From Fidelibacterota bacterium UBA6817 (lineage in GTDB: Bacteria > Fidelibacterota > Fidelibacteria > Fidelibacterales > Fidelibacteraceae), in the NCBI GenBank assembly GCA_002452555.1, contig DKER01000171.1, positions 25,804 to 31,949 of the forward strand: a DNA stretch of 6,146 bases, read 5' to 3'. Both the position numbers and the translations under genes were made by a program. The notes beneath the pieces are model-generated. The model saw only the letters and a program-made list of their open reading frames with translations, was not told the DNA's origin and searched no databases. Shown here piece after piece: positions 1 through 6,146 of the stretch (position 1 is its first letter; each line of letters opens with the position of its first letter).

Positions 1-3000
1 TTTTTACCGGCATTTCAGGCATTTCCGCTTTCAGCCATGCTTCAGCAGCCGTCAGATTTTCAAACCATTTTTCTTCCATTACCTTGTGAAAGAAGACGCC
101 ATACTGCCGGCTGAAAATATCAGACTCTCTGTCATGGGTTTGATTGGAAGCCTGTTCGGGACATATGGCATCCATGATATCATGCGGTGTGAGTAAATAC
201 CGCTGTTTTTTAGTCTTATCAATGGAAGGTTCCTGCCACTTTATTGTGGAAAAATTCTTATCAGCCAACGATTTCCCGGCCAATTCTTCTTTTAAAAGAT
301 TCCAGTCCATTACCGAAATATCTGTTGAAGCAGACAATTCCGGATCTGATTTTACAGCAGTTATAAAGGGATTGATAAACCGATTCCACCACCCGTGTTT
401 TTTAAGAGATGAGTCCTCTTCATCTTCAAAACATCCTAAAAAAGACACAGCAAAGCGGGCGCGGGTAACGGCCACATAAAAAACACGAAGTTCTTCTGCC
501 ATTTCTTCTTTCTTTTGCTGTTCTCTCAGGGCGGTAAGTAATCCGGCCTTTTTATTTGTATCATCTGTTATGTTCAGGGCTACTTCTGTGGTTTTCCCGA
601 TTTTTGCATGTGTGATAAAACCTGAGTCCTTATTGGGTTTTCTGTTCATATCACTTACCATTACCATGGGAAATTGCAGCCCTTTAGACTTATGAATTGT
701 CATCATGCGAACTTGAGCATCACTTTTATATTGTGCTTCTTCTCCTGCTTTCTCCTGATCAATCTGATATCTGAACCATTCACGTGTTTCACGAACCGAC
801 ATCCCACCATCCATCAAACTCCGGATGATCGTCATTCCCAGATCAAGATTAGCCAGACGCCTTTCCCCTTCCGATTCACCCAAGATCAGGAGTTCGCGAA
901 GATTGTCAGATAAAATATCCTCCAGAAGATCCGGAAAGTACCGGTCCCTGCATAATGACATCCATAGGTTAAGCTCATCGGATGTTTTTCTAAAATAATC
1001 ATCTTTAAGGATATAGCTGAAAATGCTTTCATCTTTATTTCGATGCTTTAATCGATGGATGCTGTTATCATCCAGAGCCAGCCAGGGACTTCTCATCAAA
1101 CTTAAAAGAGCCAAATCGTCGTGAGGATTAATCAAAAATGATATTAAATGAAATAAATCGCCGATTTCCTGTCGGGCAAATAACCCATTACCGCTGACAA
1201 TTTCAAGCTTGATATTTTTCCGGGCGAAAGCAGACGTATAAGATCCAATATGCTTGAAGGACCGAAGCAGTAAACCAATGACAGGTCCGTCATGGTCCGG
1301 TATTAAAAACTTTCCTGTTTCATCCCACCACGTGAGCATCTTTTCAGCCATTTCAGCGGCCAAAGCGGCTGCGGCGGCATCATTTTCTGCAGATGGAACA
1401 TGATTCAGCCGGCAGATTGTAACAGCTTTTTCAGGGATATTAACATCCTTTAGCGGGGATACACAGACAGTAGGATAAAATGGCGGTTCCCAGGATGCCC
1501 TGTTTTCTTCATCAGCCGGAAACAAGGATTCAAACAGGGGATTGATACAAGATCCCACATAATGGCCCGATGACCTGAAATTGTGATTCTGTTCGATTAT
1601 TTCTTCCGGTTTGAATATTTTTTTTATTGAATCCATGACGGTTACATCAGCTTGCTGAAACCCGTAAATAGACTGTTTCCTGTCACCTACAAGAAATAAT
1701 CCCTGTTCCCGAAGTTGCCCCTTTTTCTTATCTCCGATCAATTTGATGATTTGCCATCTGGGGTCATTGGTATCCTGAAATTCATCAAAAAGAATATGAC
1801 AGTATTTATCTGACAGTTCTTTCCGGATCTGTTCATTGGATTCCAGTAAATCCTTTGTTTTTAAAATAATATCATTGAACGTGAGATATTTACGGGATTT
1901 CTGGAAATTCTCCATTCTTTTCACAAATTCATAATAGACAGCAAGTGTCGGCCGGATAAGGGATATGCTTTTTACATCTGCATCATTAGGAATATACAGG
2001 AGACTTTCTGTATAGTCTTTTAGAATTGAACATAGTCCGGGATAAATGCGGTTTTTGATTTCCAGCAAATCGTCAGGGTTTTGCCAATTACTTTTATTCC
2101 CCGGAAAAGCTGCAAAGGCAGTGGCGTTATTTGTCAGGAAATTCTGAAGTATTTCCCTGATCAGGTAAATTTTTTGCTGGGTTGGGCTTTCATTTACAGG
2201 AAATAAATCCAAAGCATTTTGAATGCTTTGAAGTTTTACAAAGCCTTTGTCATCGCTGTGTTTCATGACAGAAGACCTATATGAGGTCATTTCCCTCAAG
2301 TGTTCAAGTATAGTGTCTATCGGTATATCAGGCGTCAGAGCTTCTTCCCAACGCATTAACAGTTCGTGTTCCGATCCGTCTTGTATAATACGGTTCATAT
2401 CCGCAAACCAATCGTTCAGGTACAGTCTGTTATCATAGAGATAGGATATTATTTTTTTTAGTTTGCCGGCAGATACAGATCCAAAGATATCCTTTATATT
2501 GGGATTATTTTCTGCTGATTTATCACGCAGGAACTGATCGAGTTCACGGTCAAAATAATACTGACTTCGTATTTCTTCTTCGACTCGGAAATCATAATCA
2601 CAGCCGGTGAGATAGGCATAATTTCTAAGGATCCCGGTACAAAAACTGTCGATGGTAGAGATCGAATTATCCTGAAAATTGGCTTCAATCCATTGTTTAT
2701 ATGGGACAGGAGCTGTACGGAGTGCTGAACCGAACTCGTCAGGCATATCCTTAAGTTTTTGATTCAGAAGCAGGCACTTTAAATCTTCGAAAATTCTGCC
2801 TGTCATTTCACTGGCGGCTTTACGCGTAAATGTAATAACCAGTATATTTGCAGGTCCCTTTTTGGGTGAATTGGGATATTTTTGATACATTTTGGCAAAA
2901 TCGTCAAGAATGGCGCAATATCGTTTTGTCAATGTGAATGTTTTGCCGGCGCCGGCACTGGCTTCAATAAAGATATTTTTGTCCAGCCGAAGGGCTTTCG

Positions 3001-3031
3001 TCAAAGTCCTGACAACTTCAGATGTGCTCAT
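1..3031 (-). CDS. AddA/RecB-like UvrD-family helicase-nuclease, 3' end outside window
   Basis: Superfamily 1 DNA helicase of the AddA/RecB type, expected to unwind and resect broken DNA ends for recombination, normally with an AddB- or RecC-like partner. The frame is open for 1010 codons from ATG at 3031 to the left edge with no stop or frameshift. Motifs in order: Walker A ASAGAGKT (residues 24-31), motif Ia TFTRKAASEM (67-76), STIDSF (125-130), LTFNDIIL (around 387), Walker B FDEFQD (415-420), motif III GDRKQSIYGF (449-458), motif IV NFRSS (484-488), motif V TIHKSKGL (778-785), motif VI FYVAVTRAR (851-859). Near the edge, G978 and H982 match the G-x3-H opening of the PD-(D/E)XK nuclease domain of AddA/RecB; its catalytic Asp and Lys would lie outside the window. 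A weak GGA lies 9 bases before the ATG. It follows the response regulator gene by 24 bases. No AddB-like gene is visible. Helicase class is certain; AddA versus another RecB-like subfamily is inferred. Confidence 0.93.
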   Translation of the reverse strand, partial: MSTSEVVRTLTKALRLDKNIFIEASAGAGKTFTLTKRYCAILDDFAKMYQKYPNSPKKGPANILVITFTRKAASEMTGRIFEDLKCLLLNQKLKDMPDEFGSALRTAPVPYKQWIEANFQDNSISTIDSFCTGILRNYAYLTGCDYDFRVEEEIRSQYYFDRELDQFLRDKSAENNPNIKDIFGSVSAGKLKKIISYLYDNRLYLNDWFADMNRIIQDGSEHELLMRWEEALTPDIPIDTILEHLREMTSYRSSVMKHSDDKGFVKLQSIQNALDLFPVNESPTQQKIYLIREILQNFLTNNATAFAAFPGNKSNWQNPDDLLEIKNRIYPGLCSILKDYTESLLYIPNDADVKSISLIRPTLAVYYEFVKRMENFQKSRKYLTFNDIILKTKDLLESNEQIRKELSDKYCHILFDEFQDTNDPRWQIIKLIGDKKKGQLREQGLFLVGDRKQSIYGFQQADVTVMDSIKKIFKPEEIIEQNHNFRSSGHYVGSCINPLFESLFPADEENRASWEPPFYPTVCVSPLKDVNIPEKAVTICRLNHVPSAENDAAAAALAAEMAEKMLTWWDETGKFLIPDHDGPVIGLLLRSFKHIGSYTSAFARKNIKLEIVSGNGLFARQEIGDLFHLISFLINPHDDLALLSLMRSPWLALDDNSIHRLKHRNKDESIFSYILKDDYFRKTSDELNLWMSLCRDRYFPDLLEDILSDNLRELLILGESEGERRLANLDLGMTIIRSLMDGGMSVRETREWFRYQIDQEKAGEEAQYKSDAQVRMMTIHKSKGLQFPMVMVSDMNRKPNKDSGFITHAKIGKTTEVALNITDDTNKKAGLLTALREQQKKEEMAEELRVFYVAVTRARFAVSFLGCFEDEEDSSLKKHGWWNRFINPFITAVKSDPELSASTDISVMDWNLLKEELAGKSLADKNFSTIKWQEPSIDKTKKQRYLLTPHDIMDAICPEQASNQTHDRESDIFSRQYGVFFHKVMEEKWFENLTAAEAWLKAEMPEMPVK

Positions 3032-3055
3032 GTTCCATATTCCGATTAATAACCA

Positions 3056-4021
3056 TTAAAAATTGGATAGAAAGGTTGCAAGATCAACAAAATTTCCTAC
3101 ACCCAGTTTTTTTCTGAGGCGATATCGTGCAATTTCGATACTTTTCACAGACCGCAGCGTAAGGTTGGATATATCTTTGGTTGTAAAATTCATTTTTATC
3201 AAATCACAAAGTCTCACTTCATTGGGTGTAAGTCCCGGGAATGCATTCAAGAGCCGTTCATTAAAACCATAATATATGTCACTGAAACGGATTTCAAACT
3301 CATCCAGCATGTGTTCTTCAAGGTGATTCTGAAGGGATCTCACCAAGCTCAACAAATCTTTGTCAAAAAGGTCTTTATACTGATTTTTTTTATCAATTAA
3401 TGCTTTAGTCAGTTTTTTTAGCATTTGATCTTTCTGAAATATTTTCAATGATTTTGCCATGATCTGTTGATTTTTTAAACGTAATTCTTTATTCAGCTTG
3501 CTTAACTTGACATTCTGACTGATGAGGGAGCTTTCAATTTCTTTGCGTCGTTCGATTTCATGCCTTAATTCAAAGGTTTTTTCGTTTACCATCTCTTCGA
3601 GTTTCTTCTGATACAAAACAAGTTTTTTATCCGTTTCGATTTTACGGACGGCCATATCAAGCGTTATCTGGAGTTGTTTAGGATCAAACGGTTTGATAAT
3701 ATAACCTAAGGGCGCCGTTATCCGTGCCCGGTCCAGTTTTGCCTGATCAGAATGTCCGGTCAGATAAATTATGGGTATTTGCAGTCTCCGGTTAATTTCA
3801 TGGGCAAGTGATATACCATCCATTGAGCCTTTGATCACAATATCCATCAGAATAAGGTCCGGGGGATCTTTAATAAATTTTTCCATAGCATCACCGGCAT
3901 TGGAAAACGGACCGCACACCGAATAACCGAAATGTTCAACCATATCATTCAACGTCAAGCTGATAACGGTTGAATCCTCGACAATACCAATTTTAAAGGT
4001 TTTTTTCAAGGTGACTGTCAT
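3056..4021 (-). CDS. Response regulator: receiver, long coiled coil, LuxR-like HTH
   Basis: Predicted cytoplasmic two-component response regulator of 321 residues, complete. An N-terminal receiver domain (about 9-125) has the acidic pair E15/D16, phosphoacceptor D60 in LILMDI, switch T88 and K110 in IKPF, so all key residues are present. It is followed by a charged coiled-coil stretch (about 124-215) whose LEEMVNEKTFEL and IERRKEIESSL segments resemble linkers of sensor histidine kinases, although no kinase domain is present. The C-terminal 58 residues (264-321) start with LTPNEVRLCDLI and contain ARYRLRKKLG, matching the LuxR-like helix-turn-helix found in many Bacteroidota-type regulators, so DNA binding is likely. 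No cognate kinase gene lies in the window. The ATG at 4021 puts the first receiver strand at residue 10, as expected; only a weak GCGGG-type ribosome site precedes it. The gene probably heads a two-gene transcript with the downstream helicase. Target genes cannot be inferred with confidence. Confidence 0.93.
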   Translation of the reverse strand: MTVTLKKTFKIGIVEDSTVISLTLNDMVEHFGYSVCGPFSNAGDAMEKFIKDPPDLILMDIVIKGSMDGISLAHEINRRLQIPIIYLTGHSDQAKLDRARITAPLGYIIKPFDPKQLQITLDMAVRKIETDKKLVLYQKKLEEMVNEKTFELRHEIERRKEIESSLISQNVKLSKLNKELRLKNQQIMAKSLKIFQKDQMLKKLTKALIDKKNQYKDLFDKDLLSLVRSLQNHLEEHMLDEFEIRFSDIYYGFNERLLNAFPGLTPNEVRLCDLIKMNFTTKDISNLTLRSVKSIEIARYRLRKKLGVGNFVDLATFLSNF

Positions 4022-4039
4022 GATAATACCCGCTGAGCA

Positions 4040-4069
4040 ATTTAAGAGAAAACCTTTAAAATTTTACAA
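4040..4069 (-). promoter_or_regulatory. Possible promoter for the response regulator gene
   Basis: The AT-rich gap between the bioY terminator and the regulator must hold the regulator's promoter if the terminator works. On the minus strand TTGTAA (4064-4069) and CTTAAA (4041-4046) or TTAAAT (4040-4045) are spaced 17-18 bases apart, like -35 and -10 boxes. Transcription would start about 12 bases before the ATG, which is short. The match is weak, the region is generally AT-rich, and FCB bacteria can use different promoter consensus sequences, so this is only a candidate. Confidence 0.2.
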
Positions 4070-4095
4070 CTAAAAGGAAGAAATAACAAAATAAA

Positions 4096-4118
4096 AAAGC
4101 CCGGAAAAACCGGGCTTT
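4096..4118 (-). terminator. Rho-independent terminator after bioY
   Basis: A perfect 9-bp stem (AAAGCCCGG / CCGGGCTTT) encloses a 5-base loop. Read on the minus strand it is followed by a T-rich tail (TTT A TTTT), while on the plus strand only the stem's own TTT is present and no T tract follows. It lies 21 bases after the bioY stop codon, so it should end the secreted protein-bioY transcript and insulate the downstream response regulator gene. Confidence 0.9.
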
Positions 4119-4139
4119 ACGTAGGCAAGGGTTATAGAA

Positions 4140-4697
4140 TCACATTTTGGAACGATTCATACCTGCTGTGAATCCGGCAACAATCACCGATTTAAAAACA
4201 GCACCGGGGATGAAAGGAATGATTCCTTTCATGACTGCGGAGTCCCAGGGAATAAACCGGTTAAGCCAAAGTGCTCCCAGCATCAAAATGAACAAATGTG
4301 TCAACAGAGAAGCAGCGGCAACAGAAATAAATCGTCTTTCGAATGACCATTCCAACCAACGTGCAAAGAGAAATCCCATAGGAAGAAAAGCAAGAAGATA
4401 TCCGCCTGTCGGTCCGGTAAGGTGGTAGAATCCGCCTGCGCCCATCGCAAAAACCGGAAAGCCGCTGAGTCCTTCCGTAAGGTAAAGAAGCACACTCATG
4501 GTTCCTCTTTTGGAACCAAGAAGAACCATGACCAGCAATACGCCTAACGTTTGCAGCGTAACCGGAACCATTGAAAACGGGATGGAAACGGCTACTCTTG
4601 CACTAAGGGCAATAAAGAGCGAACCAGCAAAAACAAGCATCAAATTCAGCGTCTGATTTTGAACAGATTTGAATTGCTGCACTTTAATTTGAAACAT
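4140..4697 (-). CDS. bioY: BioY, biotin ECF transporter S component
   Basis: Integral membrane biotin-binding subunit (S component) that captures biotin and, usually with the EcfA ATPases and EcfT, imports it; some BioY proteins work alone. The 185-residue length is normal for the family. Family hallmarks are readable in order: VPVTLQTLGVLL (44-55), LLGSKRG (59-65), LLYLTEGLSGFPVFA (70-84) and the near-invariant LTGPTGGYLLAF (93-104). About six hydrophobic segments are visible, near 18-37, 44-61, 66-83, 98-115, 122-145 and 158-180. In the last segment PGAVFK (163-169 region) stands where, from memory of the family, PGD-x-x-K is common, so an Asp appears replaced by Ala165 while Lys169 is kept. 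The start is fixed by a strong GAAGGA site 7 bases upstream. No ecfA or ecfT genes are in the window, and no biotin synthesis genes. It is preceded by the secreted-protein gene with a 13-base gap, and followed by a terminator. Presence suggests biotin scavenging. Confidence 0.96.
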   Translation of the reverse strand: MFQIKVQQFKSVQNQTLNLMLVFAGSLFIALSARVAVSIPFSMVPVTLQTLGVLLVMVLLGSKRGTMSVLLYLTEGLSGFPVFAMGAGGFYHLTGPTGGYLLAFLPMGFLFARWLEWSFERRFISVAAASLLTHLFILMLGALWLNRFIPWDSAVMKGIIPFIPGAVFKSVIVAGFTAGMNRSKM

Positions 4698-4704
4698 TTT
4701 TCTA

Positions 4705-4710
4705 TCCTTC
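4705..4710 (-). promoter_or_regulatory. Ribosome binding site of bioY, abutting the upstream stop codon
   Basis: GAAGGA on the minus strand lies 7 bases before the bioY ATG and begins immediately after the TAA stop of the secreted-protein gene. It is the strongest Shine-Dalgarno match in the window, fixes the bioY start, and suggests that ribosomes finishing the upstream gene can help start bioY translation (inference). Confidence 0.8.
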
Positions 4711-6146
4711 TTATTTCATGTAAACCATCTTATGACTTTTTGTCATTCTGCCGGATGATTTCAGGCTGTAAATGTAAACACCGGTACTGACAGGTAAACC
4801 TGAATCGTTTCGTCCGTTCCAAACCACATTATACCATCCTGCAGTATGGTTGCCATTCACCAGGGTACGGATCAATTCTCCTCTCAGATTATAGATCAGA
4901 ATTTGAACCGGACCGTTTTCAGGAACGCTGTAATTGATGGTTGTTTCCGGATTAAAGGGATTGGGATAGTTTGGTTCAAGAGTCCACTTTTCCGGTAATC
5001 CGGATATGATCTTTTCTTCGATTCCGGATACATGTTCCAGGTAAATACCCACATCATCAATCAACGCTCCGATCGTCTGAGTGGTTTCATTAGACACAAA
5101 GCGGAAACGGATCCACAATTTTTCAAGACCCGCATACTCATCCAGATTTACGGCACGCTGTTTCCAGTTATTATCCACACCGGACAGAGAATCTTTTACC
5201 GTCCAGCTGACCGAATCATAACTGGCTTCAACATAGAGGATATCTTTGCCGGCTTCAGTTACATACCAAACCCAGTATTTAAAGGCGACGACATCAGCCA
5301 GACTCAGGTCAAATCCCGGGGCAAACGTCATGGTAGAATTCATATTGGCAACATATGGAGCGCTTCCGCCATTTACGTGAGCGGTAAACCTTCCGCTATG
5401 GGCCGGATAAGACGATGTGGTCCCAAATCCTCCATCCATCTGCCAATATGTTTTTTTTGTTTCAAAATCATCCACAATATTACCCACAACGACCGTTTGC
5501 CGCAACGTGTCGTTATAGTCATTGTAATCGTTTTCAAGATCAAGGGGATAAACAATAAAATCCAGCGTTCCTGTTTCCATAGGCGTAATGGGTTTGAAAT
5601 TCACAATTCGTGATTCACCCGGTTCAATGGAAGCAAGAACAGTCGTATCAGCATAAAAAGGTTGTCCCTCTTTTGTTGCATAACAGACTATGTTTAAATC
5701 TGTTTCAGTATTTTGTCCCTCATTGTTTACAACTGTTCCAATCTCAATCGGAAAGAGAATTGAGAGTTCACTGCCGGGCAGCGAAAGATATGCCACATGA
5801 ACATCGTGTTCGGGGGCAATCATATTTATTTCCAGGAAAACGTTTCGATAGTAATTATCCGTATCATTCAGGAGAATCTGAAGATTTCCGCCATATACAC
5901 CGGCAGACATTCCTTTGGAATCCACAGTTATGATGACATCCTGTGATTCATTGGGATAAAGCAGTCCGTTTGCACCTTCAACAACCAGCCAGTCAACAAC
6001 TTCTGAATTATGTGCATAACCTCTTGCAACAAAACCTTCGGCTTCCGTTCCGTAATTTTCAAGGATAACCGTTTCACCGTCTTTGACAAGGATATTATCT
6101 ACAAAGAACCCTTTCAGAGACGGGTCGTCCGGTGTGGAATATCCCT
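4711..6146 (-). CDS. Secreted modular protein with T9SS-like C-terminal sorting domain, 5' end outside window
   Basis: The C-terminal 477 residues of a larger exported protein; the frame is open to the right edge, so GTG at 5925 is an internal Val codon and not the start. Modules, numbered from the edge: the end of a domain with GFFVDNI (12-18); a BACON/choice-of-anchor-like beta domain (about 33-108, with DWLVVEG and SAGVYGGNL); a CARDB-like Ig domain (about 114-220, IGTVVNNEG to RQTVVV); a MAM/immune-inhibitor-A-like jelly roll (about 223-369, DDFET, AHSGRF, DLSLADVVAFKYWVWY, GALIDDVGIY); and a terminal FlgD-Ig-like/type IX sorting domain (385-477) with NYPNPFNPETTI, WNGRNDSG and TGVYIYSL. 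Such C-termini are cleaved or anchored during export through the type IX system in FCB bacteria. This domain set is frequent in surface peptidases (M6, S8, C25 types), so a peptidase N-terminus is possible, but no catalytic residues are in view. It probably shares a transcript with bioY. Confidence 0.9.
   Translation of the reverse strand, partial: GYSTPDDPSLKGFFVDNILVKDGETVILENYGTEAEGFVARGYAHNSEVVDWLVVEGANGLLYPNESQDVIITVDSKGMSAGVYGGNLQILLNDTDNYYRNVFLEINMIAPEHDVHVAYLSLPGSELSILFPIEIGTVVNNEGQNTETDLNIVCYATKEGQPFYADTTVLASIEPGESRIVNFKPITPMETGTLDFIVYPLDLENDYNDYNDTLRQTVVVGNIVDDFETKKTYWQMDGGFGTTSSYPAHSGRFTAHVNGGSAPYVANMNSTMTFAPGFDLSLADVVAFKYWVWYVTEAGKDILYVEASYDSVSWTVKDSLSGVDNNWKQRAVNLDEYAGLEKLWIRFRFVSNETTQTIGALIDDVGIYLEHVSGIEEKIISGLPEKWTLEPNYPNPFNPETTINYSVPENGPVQILIYNLRGELIRTLVNGNHTAGWYNVVWNGRNDSGLPVSTGVYIYSLKSSGRMTKSHKMVYMK

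Noticed and set aside
144..479. 111-codon open frame on the plus strand opposite the helicase
   Set aside because: The opposite strand encodes helicase motif VI and the approach to the nuclease domain in an uninterrupted frame, so this is a shadow.
3032..3055. Possible terminator or promoter between the regulator and the helicase
   Set aside because: The 24-base gap contains no hairpin and no T tract, and is too short for a full promoter.
4497..4530. Overlapping inverted repeats inside bioY (CATGGTTC / GAACCATG and GGTTCC / GGAACC)
   Set aside because: They lie in codons for the conserved LLGSKRGTMS stretch, have no T tract and no place in a leader region; chance repetition of GGT/ACC codons explains them.
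5509..5532. Short repeated DYN-DYN-D motif in the secreted protein, which could suggest calcium binding or a microsatellite
   Set aside because: Only two units, with third-base differences, in a loop of the CARDB-like domain; too short to claim a repeat or a metal site.
5032..5613. 193-codon open frame on the plus strand
   Set aside because: Fully antisense to the secreted-protein gene; its translation shows no recognisable domain, and the minus-strand product is clearly the real one.
5923..5925. GTG as a start codon for the secreted protein
   Set aside because: The same frame continues upstream to the right edge without a stop and encodes coherent beta-domain sequence (DWLVVEG), so this is an internal Val.
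5610..5933. 107-codon open frame on the plus strand
   Set aside because: Antisense shadow of the BACON/CARDB-like part of the secreted protein; no domain or convincing start signal.

Overview
The window holds four genes, all read from the minus strand, so gene order runs from the right edge to the left edge. In order of reading they are: the 3' part of a large secreted, modular protein with a C-terminal type IX-like sorting domain; bioY, the substrate-binding subunit of a biotin ECF transporter; a response regulator with an unusual coiled-coil linker and a LuxR-like helix-turn-helix; and an AddA/RecB-like UvrD-family helicase that runs off the left edge. I see no RNA gene, mobile element, CRISPR array or phage signature, and no gene on the plus strand; plus-strand open frames are antisense shadows of the four genes.

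The organism is most likely a member of the FCB (Bacteroidota-like) supergroup. The evidence is the NYPNPFNP-type C-terminal sorting/FlgD-like module, the HTH with an ARYRLRKKL recognition region typical of Bacteroidota-type regulators, and the TIDSF variant of an early helicase motif. The sorting-domain wording fits candidate or environmental lineages such as Marinimicrobia, Calditrichota, KSB1, Cloacimonadota or Ignavibacteria, but the phylum cannot be fixed from this window.

There appear to be two transcription units. Unit one is the secreted-protein gene followed by bioY after 13 bases, with the bioY ribosome binding site directly behind the upstream stop codon; it ends in a clear Rho-independent terminator at 4096-4118. 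Unit two starts in the AT-rich gap after that terminator and contains the response regulator followed, after 24 bases and with no visible terminator, by the helicase. The biological links within each unit are not obvious: biotin uptake next to a cell-surface protein, and a signalling protein next to a double-strand-break-processing helicase.

The window looks mostly like ordinary chromosomal sequence. I do not see a clearly new system. The points most worth a second look are the histidine-kinase-like linker inside the response regulator, its apparent co-transcription with the helicase, atypical residues in helicase motif III and in BioY, and the unknown N-terminal part of the secreted protein.
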